Program-made: the position numbers and the translations under genes
Origin: Endomicrobium sp.
GTDB lineage: Bacteria; Elusimicrobiota; Endomicrobiia; Endomicrobiales; Endomicrobiaceae
Direction of reading: 5' to 3'
Length of the DNA: 8,699 nucleotides
Assembly: GCA_031273645.1 (NCBI GenBank)
Contig: JAISRM010000159.1
Span: forward strand, 1 to 8,699
In this document: piece by piece, positions 1-7,062 of the stretch
Position numbering within the stretch: the stretch's first letter is position 1
Layout of the letters: each line of letters begins with the position of its first letter
Notes under the pieces: model-generated
The model's input: only the letters and a program-made list of their open reading frames with translations
Told to the model about the DNA's origin: nothing
Database searches by the model: none

Positions 1-2
1 AA

Positions 3-2408
3 GCGCTTACCGTACAGGGACAAACAACCGGCGGATATACAAAAGTTGCAGATAAAAACGGCAATATAACGGTTTTCACAAACTCAAAAACAATAGAAAC
101 AAACTTTAACAAATTAAGCAAAACTGAGACCGGAGCAATTAAAGGCGCTAATATTTTTACAAGGATTTGGAATGGACTAAAAAAAGGCGTTTCTTTTGTT
201 TGGAACGGAATAAAAAAAGGCGCTTCTTTTGTTTGGAACGGAGTAAAAAAAGGCGTCGCTCCTATTTGGAACGGAATAAAAAATTTCACATGGGAACATA
301 TTATTAAACCACTTTGGAATAATTCTATAACAAAATTTATAGTACGGGAAACTGCAAAGATATTGCTAAGACCTATTGCCTATACATACGGATTGATTAA
401 AGGAGCTATTGATGCCATAAAAGAAAAATTTGCAAAAGACGTAACCGGCAGCGAAAAATACAATAATGTTGTTGACGACCTTGCAAAAGACACGGGGCTT
501 GATAAAGAATATATTGAAGCTATGCTTGCGCAGCTTGACAAATCAACTTTGTCTAAAGCTATAGACGTTTTAACAGACTTATATGGAAGCGGAATAAATA
601 TTGCACTTTTTTTCACATCAACAGAGTCAGATTTTTACACGTCAACAGAGTCAGATAGAAATAGGGGAGATATTATAAATTGCGGTTCTTACACAGCGGC
701 GGCATTACTTGGAGCAGAAAATGAAGGAATGCTGGCATTCCAATTATTTTTAATCGACATACAGACAAGACCTGTTGATTGGTTTGTAATGCAAGGACAG
801 CTTTCCTCAAGCCCGTACGCGCTTCAAACGCTGCTTAACGCTTACGGGAAAAACGCTGATATTAAGGCGATAGGCGTAGGTAACTTTATGAATTCTTTGA
901 AAATAGGCGAAAATGCGGCGCTTGTTTGTAAAGTAGAAGACAGCTATCATTATATAGCCGTAACAAAACAAGTTGACGAAGAAAGTGGAAAAATTAAATA
1001 TGTAGTAAGCGATAATGGAGAAATAAGCGAATTCTGGGAAGAAGAATTTAGAAATCTTCTTGAAACCGGAAGCGCTAAAGATAAAAACGGAAATGTTGTA
1101 AAATATGATTTTAAGTTTATAGAATTTAATGAATTGACAGTCATAAGCGATTCTCCAAGCGTAAAAAATGCCGGAAATGACCCAATACTTGAAGATGTTT
1201 TTGAAACGATGCTGAAAGCCGCTAAATTTTCTAAGAAAGCAACGACATACGTTCTTAATAATTTTAGCATCCTTGGCAGATTATTTGGAAGCAACAAAAA
1301 AATTTCCCTATACGAACTTGCTCAGAAAGATTTAAAATTAAAGCAGGCAAACGCCGTAATGGCTGTATCCATGTTCACCGGAGTTGAGGGGATGGAGGGA
1401 GCTATTGAAAAAGCTTATCAGGATTTAGCTAAAGCCGAACAAAATATGCTTAAGATTTGTAAAACCGACAAACAAAAAGAAGACGCGCAAATAAATATAG
1501 ATACTGTAAGAATAGACTTAGCTATTATAGCTTTAAAAGTACAGTCCAAAGGAGCAATAGAAGCGGCAAATAACGCTTTAGACGATTATATTTCAGGCAA
1601 TATAACTTTTGAAGAGTATCAGACAATAGTTGACAAGTCAATGGCTGAAATAAACAACATGGCTGCGCCGATAGCGGCAAAAATAGAAGCGTTAAATGAA
1701 AAAAGACAAGCTGCAGGATATGAACCTGCAACAGCGCAGCAAACCGCTTTTCACGATATTATAAATTCAGTATTACCTTCTTCCACAATGAGCAGCAACT
1801 ACACACAATATCTGAAAATAATCGCGGCAGATGAAGTAAAACTTGAAGATCTTCCTGAAAATGTATTGGCTGCAATGCTCAAAGTGTTTTCTGAAGAAGA
1901 ACTTCAATCTTCCAAAATTGTAACAATTGACGATGGAAAGCATTACTATATCATTCCAGAATCAGATTCTTCTAATAACAATCCGGCCATTTATACAATA
2001 GAAGACGGCGTGACTTTCAGTGTAATGCAAGAATATGTACAAAATAACGATTATGCTGAAAAATATTTAAACTCTCTTAAAGCTTTTGATTATATTCTTT
2101 CCGCTTTAGTTCAATCTTACGACTCATGGTATTCAAATGATGAAGAAGCTGCCGCCGCAAAAACAGAAGTTGTACATAAAGTAAACAATATAATTTCAAA
2201 ATTTAACAATGTTTTAATAACTATGAATAATGCCTATGATAATAATTGTAAAAAAATGGAAGGATTATCTTTAGACAGCGACGAATACATCGCTTTAAAC
2301 GAACAGAAAATGCAAATAGAAACTATTTCTGCCCTAATTGAAAGTCTCTTTGCTCGGTTTGGCTCCGATCTGAGTTATTCAGTGGGAGGAAAAATTGGGG
2401 GGCTTTGA
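3..2408 (+). CDS. Large repeat-containing protein with a C39-peptidase-like region, 5'-truncated by the window
   Basis: The frame is open from the first full codon (position 3) to TGA at 2406-2408, giving 801 residues with no start codon before a TTG at 363, which has no convincing ribosome binding site. The true start is therefore upstream of the window. Residues 1-55 look like beta-rich surface-protein sequence (DKNGNITVF). Residues 56-99 are four 11-residue units beginning WNG. Residues 203-218 hold a duplicated octapeptide ending TSTESD. Residues ~225-350 resemble a papain-like C39 peptidase: INCGSY with Cys227, a Ser-Pro-rich helix start near 269, SYHYIAV with His316, and VSDNGE with Asp337. 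From ~390 to the end the protein is mostly charged, alanine-rich helix, probably coiled coil. A secreted or surface role is an inference; no signal peptide can be seen because the N-terminus is missing. It converges on IS debris. The family is not firmly recognised, and the peptidase call is tentative. Confidence 0.75.
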   Translation, partial: ALTVQGQTTGGYTKVADKNGNITVFTNSKTIETNFNKLSKTETGAIKGANIFTRIWNGLKKGVSFVWNGIKKGASFVWNGVKKGVAPIWNGIKNFTWEHIIKPLWNNSITKFIVRETAKILLRPIAYTYGLIKGAIDAIKEKFAKDVTGSEKYNNVVDDLAKDTGLDKEYIEAMLAQLDKSTLSKAIDVLTDLYGSGINIALFFTSTESDFYTSTESDRNRGDIINCGSYTAAALLGAENEGMLAFQLFLIDIQTRPVDWFVMQGQLSSSPYALQTLLNAYGKNADIKAIGVGNFMNSLKIGENAALVCKVEDSYHYIAVTKQVDEESGKIKYVVSDNGEISEFWEEEFRNLLETGSAKDKNGNVVKYDFKFIEFNELTVISDSPSVKNAGNDPILEDVFETMLKAAKFSKKATTYVLNNFSILGRLFGSNKKISLYELAQKDLKLKQANAVMAVSMFTGVEGMEGAIEKAYQDLAKAEQNMLKICKTDKQKEDAQINIDTVRIDLAIIALKVQSKGAIEAANNALDDYISGNITFEEYQTIVDKSMAEINNMAAPIAAKIEALNEKRQAAGYEPATAQQTAFHDIINSVLPSSTMSSNYTQYLKIIAADEVKLEDLPENVLAAMLKVFSEEELQSSKIVTIDDGKHYYIIPESDSSNNNPAIYTIEDGVTFSVMQEYVQNNDYAEKYLNSLKAFDYILSALVQSYDSWYSNDEEAAAAKTEVVHKVNNIISKFNNVLITMNNAYDNNCKKMEGLSLDSDEYIALNEQKMQIETISALIESLFARFGSDLSYSVGGKIGGL
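168..299 (+). repeat. Four tandem 33-bp units coding an 11-residue WNG repeat
   Basis: Units run 168-200, 201-233, 234-266 and 267-299. The first two read WNGLKKGVSFV and WNGIKKGASFV and differ at three bases. The third reads WNGVKKGVAPI. The fourth keeps WNGIK and then diverges. All units are 33 nt, so the reading frame is kept. The near-identity of units 1 and 2 at DNA level suggests recent duplication. An 11-residue period with Trp, Ile/Val and Lys-Lys fits an amphipathic helix. Confidence 0.9.
609..656 (+). repeat. 24-bp tandem duplication coding (F)(F/Y)TSTESD twice
   Basis: Positions 609-632 code FFTSTESD and 633-656 code FYTSTESD. The two copies are nearly identical in DNA. The repeat is a polar linker immediately before the INCGSY motif of the peptidase-like region. 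Confidence 0.85.
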
Positions 2409-2470
2409 TTGGAAATAAGTAAAATTTTCTGTTTTTTTATATTGCAGCGCAGACTTCATCTCTTCTACTT

Positions 2471-2620
2471 CTAATTTGCTCTTTCGTCCGCCTCTTCTCC
2501 TTTTTTTCTATACCCTCTCTTTACTGCTTTTAACATCTCTTTATACGTCTCTTTCTTCACTCCCACCAGTCTTCTAAAATCTTTTCCCTTTAATTTTAAT
2601 ACTATTTCTGTTTTTTTCAT
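2471..2620 (-). pseudogene. N-terminal remnant of an IS5-family transposase (OrfA-like)
   Basis: A 49-codon frame starts at ATG 2618-2620 and ends at TAG 2471-2473. It contains KDFRRLVGVKKETYKEMLKA, very like the DNA-binding N-terminus of IS5-family (IS1031/ISL2/IS427 style) transposases, which read FxxxVGVxxxTFxxM followed by a lysine-rich stretch and GGRxxKLxxEEML. After GYRKK the frame changes. The expected continuation, RRRGGRKSKLEVEEM, is present in the -1 frame directly after a run of seven A (plus-strand T at 2501-2507). The rest of the transposase is missing. The shift may be a decay indel, or the programmed -1 site many members of this family use. Confidence 0.65.
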
Positions 2621-2650
2621 TCTCTTATTTTATCATTTTTTTATATTTTG

Positions 2651-2669
2651 GGTTGGAAAGAGGTCTATT
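2651..2669 (-). repeat. Probable terminal inverted repeat of the IS5-type fragment
   Basis: On the minus strand this reads ATAGACCTCTTTCCAACCC and lies 30 bases upstream of the transposase ATG, where the left end of such an element is expected. Similar AGACCTCTTT-type ends are familiar from IS5-group elements. The opposite end is not in the window, so the call rests on position and style. Confidence 0.4.
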
Positions 2670-2729
2670 GTTATCGCGTTAAAAATTCATGCCAACGCAG
2701 ACGAATATATGCTGCAGGTATTTTCTTTG

Positions 2730-4535
2730 CTAAAAAATGTTTTCTTCAAACTCTTTTCTGGCTAAAAACGGGTGCATATCTTCAAGAGAGGGGGATATCA
2801 TTGTTCCGTCGGGCAGTTTTTTTGAAGAGAGCTTTGGAGCAAAACTGTATTCTTTATCAACTGCAACGCGGCATATTACGGCTTCTTTAGAATTTAAAAC
2901 GTTTGAAATCGTTTTTTCAAGCCGCTCGGCTTTTGTAATATTTTCAGACTTTATGCCGAAAGCTTTAGCTATTTTTATGAAATCCGGGACGCTTACGCCG
3001 CTGTCGGCTCCGGAGCCTGTCATATGCCCGTTAAAAAAGTTTTTTTGCGTTTGACGTATGGAAGAATATCCAGCATTGTCTATTATAAAAATCTTTATAG
3101 GCAGTTTATTATATTTTATTGTTTCAAGTTCCTGCAAATTCATCATTATTGAGCCGTCTCCGGCAAGGCATATTACATTTCTTTTTCCGGCTTCAAAGGC
3201 GGCGCCTATGGCTGCGGGCAAATCAAATCCCATAGAAGCGTTTCCGGAATTTAATATAAAACGCTGTCCTCGTTTTATTTGCGCAGTTTGAAACGCGCAT
3301 ACGCAGGCCGAACCGTTTGCCATTACCATAATGTCGTTTTCTTTCATTTTTTCCGTGAGTCTGCGTATAAAATAATAAGGATTTAACGTTTTGCCTTTTT
3401 GACGGTATTGCGGAGTATTTTCAAAAGAATATTTCCGCTTTAAATTTTGACAAAATTTCAGCCATTTTAATCCGGTTTCTAAATCAGCGGACAATTTATT
3501 TTTTATTGCAGCGGCGGAGTTTAAAAAAAGCGGCAGAAAGTCTGCTAAATCAGCGTTAATTTTTAAGTCGGGCTTAATCGTAGGCTTGTCAAGTTCGGCT
3601 TTGTCTATATCGACGGCTATTTTAAATGCGTTTTTTGCAAAATTTTCCCAATTGTAACTTGCCTGTCTTATATTATTTCTCGTGCCTAAAAATAAAATAA
3701 GGTCGGCGTTTTGCAGGGTAAAATTTCCCGCGCGCTGCCCGACGGTTCCGATTCTTCCTATATAATTTTTATGGTCTGAGGGCAATAAGTCAAACCCGTT
3801 AAAAGTCGTAACAACGGGAATATTTAACGTGTTAATCAATTTGTAAAAATTTTTGATTTGTCCCGACAGCCTTATGCCGTGCCCTGCGACAATTAAAGGG
3901 CGTTTTGCAGTTTTCAATTTTTTGATAACTTCATTTATTTTAAGCCGTTTGTTATTTTTAACTATAGCATCGTCTTGGCGTATAAATTCTTTAAGATTTT
4001 TTTCTTCTATCATCGCAGACTGTACGTTCATTGGTATGTCAAGCCATACAGGACCGAAACGTCCGCTCGTCGCTTCATAAACGGCTTTGTCGAGATGATA
4101 TTTTATTTCGTTTGGATTTGTTACGCTAACGGCATATTTGACAAGAGGTTTGACTACGGAAATAATGTCAGCTTCTTGGTCGCCGAGCTGCCTTAACGCA
4201 ATTTTCGGGCAAGAGGCTAACGTTGTGGAATATTTTACCTGTCCTGAAATATATAAAACCGGAACGCTGTCTGTCCATTGTCCAAAAACCCCGTTTAAAC
4301 AGTTAAGCCCTCCGGGACCTGTAGTAACGTTGACTACGGCAAGATTTTGATTGACCCTTGCATAGCCTTCGGCAGCTATCGCGCAGGCTTGTTCGTGATG
4401 GTTTGCGGTATATGAGATGAAGCGTCCGAGACTGTCGTTTAAATGCATAGCCCCGCCGCCTGAAACCATAAAAAAACGTTTCACTTTGTGGTAAGTTTTT
4501 AGACGTTTTGCAATATAGTCTGATAATTTTATCAT
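2730..4535 (-). CDS. ThDP-dependent acetolactate-synthase-like enzyme of a sugar cluster (YerE-like role possible)
   Basis: The 601-residue protein has the three-domain layout of the acetolactate synthase/pyruvate oxidase superfamily. The N-terminal Pyr domain has the activating Glu48 in THHEQA-like NHHEQACAIAAEGYAR and then TTGPGGLN. The central domain (~200-340) contains RPLIVAGHG and ADLILFLGTR. The C-terminal PP domain has GDGS at 459-462 and DN at 486-487, the Mg-ThDP motif. The tail (SSKKLPDGT...LEDMHPF) is typical of ThDP proteins in polysaccharide loci and not of housekeeping IlvB. Beside rfbH the precedent is YerE, which transfers a two-carbon unit from pyruvate to CDP-3,6-dideoxy-4-keto-hexose; whether this enzyme uses pyruvate is unknown. 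The ATG at 4535 fits the family N-terminus (KLSDYIAKRL) but has no clear Shine-Dalgarno. It is the last gene of the cassette, 142 bp after the phosphatase gene. Confidence 0.85.
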   Translation of the reverse strand: MIKLSDYIAKRLKTYHKVKRFFMVSGGGAMHLNDSLGRFISYTANHHEQACAIAAEGYARVNQNLAVVNVTTGPGGLNCLNGVFGQWTDSVPVLYISGQVKYSTTLASCPKIALRQLGDQEADIISVVKPLVKYAVSVTNPNEIKYHLDKAVYEATSGRFGPVWLDIPMNVQSAMIEEKNLKEFIRQDDAIVKNNKRLKINEVIKKLKTAKRPLIVAGHGIRLSGQIKNFYKLINTLNIPVVTTFNGFDLLPSDHKNYIGRIGTVGQRAGNFTLQNADLILFLGTRNNIRQASYNWENFAKNAFKIAVDIDKAELDKPTIKPDLKINADLADFLPLFLNSAAAIKNKLSADLETGLKWLKFCQNLKRKYSFENTPQYRQKGKTLNPYYFIRRLTEKMKENDIMVMANGSACVCAFQTAQIKRGQRFILNSGNASMGFDLPAAIGAAFEAGKRNVICLAGDGSIMMNLQELETIKYNKLPIKIFIIDNAGYSSIRQTQKNFFNGHMTGSGADSGVSVPDFIKIAKAFGIKSENITKAERLEKTISNVLNSKEAVICRVAVDKEYSFAPKLSSKKLPDGTMISPSLEDMHPFLARKEFEENIF

Positions 4536-4578
4536 TGTATTATGTTTTTAGATTTGAAATAAATTTTTAATTGTTAAC

Positions 4579-4613
4579 AAGCTTGCCGCGGGCAACAGCT
4601 TAGGCTGTTTTTT
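4579..4613. other. Two overlapping, mutually exclusive hairpins in the phosphatase-ThDP intergenic gap
   Basis: One hairpin pairs AAGC-TTGCC (4579-4587) with GGCAA-CA-GCTT (4591-4601) around GCG. The other pairs AACAGC (4594-4599) with GCTGTT (4604-4609) around TTAG and is followed by T to 4613. The second looks like a weak intrinsic terminator on the plus strand. In the minus-strand operon transcript neither is followed by a long U-run. The two arms overlap, so only one can form at a time. The gap also holds two perfect palindromes, TTGTTAACAA (4571-4580) and AAAATATTAATATTTT (4617-4632). No coding sequence is evident in 4536-4677. Confidence 0.45.
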
Positions 4614-4677
4614 GCGAAAATATTAATATTTTTTCTTCCTAAGCGGCCTGCATTTAAAATTGCGGTTATAAACGCGT

Positions 4678-5319
4678 TTATTTTAGACGTTTTAATTGGC
4701 TTATATGACTTATGCTTATGTCGGCGTTTTCTTTTATAAAAGTTTTGTCGTCGCCGTAGCCCCACAGCGCCGCCGCTGCTTTTACTCCGGCTTCTTTTGC
4801 GGCTATTATGTCGTTGTCGCGGTCGCCTATCATATATGTTTTTGATTTATCAAGAGAATATTTTTTTACAATGTCTTCTATCATTTCGGTTTTGCTTAAA
4901 GGGACGTCGAATTTGTCAACGCAATATACGTCGTCTAAAAGCGCGTCTATTTTTAAAGCTTTAAGCAGGCGGGATGTGGGAAGTTTCGGTTTAAACGTGG
5001 CTACAAACAGTTTTGAACCGGCTGATTTTTCAGATAAAAGAAAATCGTATATGCCGTCGTATAATTTCGTTACGTCATTTTCGTCGTAATCGTAAATTTG
5101 CCTGTAATTTTTAACTACTGTTTCTATAATGCGTTCGTCTGTAAGTTCAGGAGCCGCGTTTTTAACTATCTGCCGCATAGGCGGTCCCATAATATCGGAA
5201 GAAAATCTCTCTTTTGCAACATAATATCCGGCCTGTTGAAAAGCAAGCTTTAGGCAGTTGATTACTTCATGCGAAGAGTCGGCAAGAGTTCCGTCGAGGT
5301 CAAAAATATAATCAGGCAT
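4678..5319 (-). CDS. HAD-superfamily phosphatase (phosphoglycolate phosphatase / beta-PGM-like)
   Basis: The 213-residue protein is of normal length for a HAD subfamily I hydrolase with a helical cap. Motif I is FDLDGTL with nucleophile Asp7 and acid/base Asp9. The cap carries MGPPMRQIV (~44-52). Motif II is VATFKP with Thr108. Motif III is Lys143 in PLSKTEM. Motif IV is GDRDND with Asp166 and Asp170, followed by the WGYG loop (186-189). All catalytic residues are present. Its ATG lies inside the end of the aldolase gene (overlap ATGCCTGA, 8 bases), so the two are translationally coupled and probably act on the same metabolite. Substrate cannot be read from sequence; a phosphorylated aldolase product or substrate is the natural inference. 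It is cytoplasmic, with no signal or membrane segment. Confidence 0.88.
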   Translation of the reverse strand: MPDYIFDLDGTLADSSHEVINCLKLAFQQAGYYVAKERFSSDIMGPPMRQIVKNAAPELTDERIIETVVKNYRQIYDYDENDVTKLYDGIYDFLLSEKSAGSKLFVATFKPKLPTSRLLKALKIDALLDDVYCVDKFDVPLSKTEMIEDIVKKYSLDKSKTYMIGDRDNDIIAAKEAGVKAAAALWGYGDDKTFIKENADISISHISQLKRLK

Positions 5320-6130
5320 ATGTTCCGCCGGCTTCCTCTATAAGCTTTTTATATCTTGCTTCAAGCATAACTATTCTTTGAGCGTCTTCATTGTGAATGG
5401 CTCCGTAAAAATCTCTTTTATTTTTAAGCCACATAAGCTCAAAACCTACGGCTTTAAGAATTCCTTTGTCGGCATTGGGATCGTTAAGCGCTTTTTGCGC
5501 GTTAAAAATTATTTTTCTTGTTTCAAACTTATATAGAGAACCCTGAGGCAGCTTTTTGAAAAAAGGAAGGGAATGAGAAGAAACGCCGCCGCCTATAATA
5601 AATTTTTTGTCGTGTTTAAGAGCTTTTTGCGCAAGAGTTTGGGCAATGTCAAAAATTTCTTCGGAATTTATATCTTCTCTGGTAAGCCCCATAGAGCCGG
5701 TCATGTCAACGCGTCCTAAAACAATTCCCGTAAGATCGCGGCTTTCGGCAATAGAGAGCATTTCGTCGATATTTTTAAATCCGGTAATCGTTTCCATATT
5801 TATCAAAAAAGAAATTTCTTTTCTCTCTTCTTGCGGAAAAGCAAGCTTTGTGGAAAGTATGTACTTTTTTAAAGCATAGGCGGATTCTATCATCGGGGCG
5901 ACTATCGCGTTAACGCCGATTATCCTTGCATCGTACATATCTTTAAGCGCTTCGCAGCCGCCTATTTTTATAGTTAAATCAAGGCCTGCTCTTGTTACCA
6001 CTTCTTTAAGCCTTAACGCTTCTTCAAGCCTTGTGCCTTCGGATTCAAACTCGCATTTTATCCCTATTACGTGATGATTTTGCCTTAAGTCAGAAAGAGT
6101 AGCCACCATTTTTTTTTCTAAAATGTTCAT
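5312..6130 (-). CDS. HpcH/HpaI-family (citrate-lyase beta-like) aldolase
   Basis: The 272-residue TIM-barrel protein belongs to the PEP/pyruvate-binding HpcH/HpaI aldolase group. Diagnostic segments in order are GIKCEFESEG (~23-32), NAIVAPMIESAYAL (74-87), FLINMETITGF (108-118) with metal ligand Glu113, and GIVLGRVDMTGSMGL (135-149) with metal ligand Asp142. These match the Mg/Mn-dependent enzymes that cleave or form 2-keto-4-hydroxy acids using a pyruvate enolate. A member inside a sugar-nucleotide cassette is not part of the classical CDP-dideoxysugar pathways. The start is well supported: ATG at 6130 with GAGG overlapping the TAG stop of the upstream SDR gene, 9 bases between genes. The 3' end overlaps the phosphatase gene by 8 bases. 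Substrate is unknown. Confidence 0.87.
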   Translation of the reverse strand: MNILEKKMVATLSDLRQNHHVIGIKCEFESEGTRLEEALRLKEVVTRAGLDLTIKIGGCEALKDMYDARIIGVNAIVAPMIESAYALKKYILSTKLAFPQEERKEISFLINMETITGFKNIDEMLSIAESRDLTGIVLGRVDMTGSMGLTREDINSEEIFDIAQTLAQKALKHDKKFIIGGGVSSHSLPFFKKLPQGSLYKFETRKIIFNAQKALNDPNADKGILKAVGFELMWLKNKRDFYGAIHNEDAQRIVMLEARYKKLIEEAGGTYA

Positions 6131-6139
6131 AAATATCCT

Positions 6140-7021
6140 CTATTTATCCGTCAGTAATTTGGCTGCGTCTATGTTTTCTTTGATTTGCAAATAATAATTA
6201 TACAACATTAATATGCTTTTTTTAATATCCGTAAATTTTACGCTTTGAAATTCCGATTTTAACCTTTCGTTAGAACCGCTGTACTCCTTTGCAAATCCGT
6301 CTGAAGCGATTTTTATCTCTAAGTCTTTTGCGCTTATTTCGCGTATTATGCGAGCTAATTGCGCAAGCTCGTATTTTTCGTCGGGAACAATATTGTAAGT
6401 TTTGAATTTCGGCTTGTTTTCTATAAAAAAATCTAAAATAGGCATTAAATCGTCTATATATAAGTAGCTGAATTTTCTATTTTGCTTTATAGTTATCGGC
6501 AAACCGTAAACGGCTTTGCATACGGCGTTAGAAATAAAGCGTATTTCCCAATCTTCATATTTGCCGAATATGCCAAAAACATTTAAGTCGGTAAAATTGT
6601 CAAGTTTTTCTATTTGTTTTGCAATTACATATTTGCAAAAACCGTGCTCGTCGGCGGGGATATTTTTAAAAATATCTTCTTCTTTTGCGTTTGAAATATC
6701 GTCTGAAACGCCGTAAACCGCGCCCGAGCCTATGTTTATAAATTTCAAATATTTATCTTTATGGCGCTCAAGGTTTTCAAACATTCTGATATTTGAATAA
6801 AACAGATCGGAGCGGTCTTTTGCATTTCTGTGTCCGGGCTTTGCGGCGCAATGTAAAACTGCGTCAAACGATTTGTTTTTAAAGAAAGCGTCGGATGACT
6901 GAGAATCGGTTAAATCAAGCTCGCGGCTTTGCGGCGCCGTTATTTCGTATTTGCGGGCAAGAAAACTTTCGCGTATATTCTTGCCGACAAAACCGTTGCC
7001 GCCGGTCAAAAGAATTTTCAT
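6140..7021 (-). CDS. NAD(P)-dependent sugar epimerase/reductase (extended SDR)
   Basis: The 293-residue protein is an extended short-chain dehydrogenase/reductase. The N-terminal Rossmann motif is TGGNGFVG (6-13), the base-contact region is ELDLTD (34-39), HCAAKPG (57-63) matches the HxAA loop, and GSGAVYG (98-104) matches the Ser-containing active-site strand. The expected YxxxK is HGFCK (126-130): Lys130 aligns by its following K-x4-K-x2-E pattern and His sits where the catalytic Tyr is expected. Tyr131-Lys135 (YVIAK) is the other possible reading. Length fits CDP-abequose synthase or YerF-like ketoreductases. In this cassette it may reduce the 4-keto group or the ketone of a branch added by the ThDP enzyme. 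It starts at ATG 7021 with AAGG about eight bases upstream, 41 bp after rfbH. Confidence 0.85.
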   Translation of the reverse strand: MKILLTGGNGFVGKNIRESFLARKYEITAPQSRELDLTDSQSSDAFFKNKSFDAVLHCAAKPGHRNAKDRSDLFYSNIRMFENLERHKDKYLKFINIGSGAVYGVSDDISNAKEEDIFKNIPADEHGFCKYVIAKQIEKLDNFTDLNVFGIFGKYEDWEIRFISNAVCKAVYGLPITIKQNRKFSYLYIDDLMPILDFFIENKPKFKTYNIVPDEKYELAQLARIIREISAKDLEIKIASDGFAKEYSGSNERLKSEFQSVKFTDIKKSILMLYNYYLQIKENIDAAKLLTDK

Positions 7022-7062
7022 TTAGAAGCCTTTATGCAGGATTTTTTTGCTTTAGCTGATTA

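Larger units (their letters stand above)
2379..2669 (-). mobile_element. Decayed IS5-type insertion sequence fragment, N-terminal end only
   Basis: A minus-strand fragment comprises a probable terminal repeat (reverse complement of 2651-2669, reading ATAGACCTCTTTCCAACCC) about 30-50 bases before the ATG at 2620, the first ~45 codons of a transposase, and a second frame that runs to a stop at 2379-2381 inside the end of the plus-strand gene. The catalytic DDE part is absent, so the element cannot be active. The inner boundary of the fragment is not defined. The strong pyrimidine bias of the plus strand at 2450-2620 is explained by the lysine-rich coding on the other strand. The IS5 assignment comes from sequence style; the terminal repeat has no second copy in the window to confirm it. 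Confidence 0.6.

Noticed and set aside
168..299. WNG repeats as a CRISPR or a phase-variation tract
   Set aside because: The units are contiguous with no spacers, all are 33 nt, and the coding frame is continuous.
2409..2470. Possible intrinsic terminator (AAAATTTT and a T-run) after the large plus-strand gene
   Set aside because: There is no GC stem, and the T-run is part of the AT-rich IS remnant.
2670..2729. Terminator for the minus-strand cassette after the ThDP gene
   Set aside because: Only weak GCAG/CTGC pairing with no following U-run on the minus strand.
2648..2890. An 80-codon plus-strand frame from a TTG at the IS end
   Set aside because: It runs antisense through the ThDP gene, and its residue composition is that of a shadow frame.
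4574..4765. A 63-codon minus-strand frame over the end of the phosphatase gene and the following gap
   Set aside because: It mostly overlaps the phosphatase in another frame, has no ribosome binding site, and its composition is basic and unlike a real protein.
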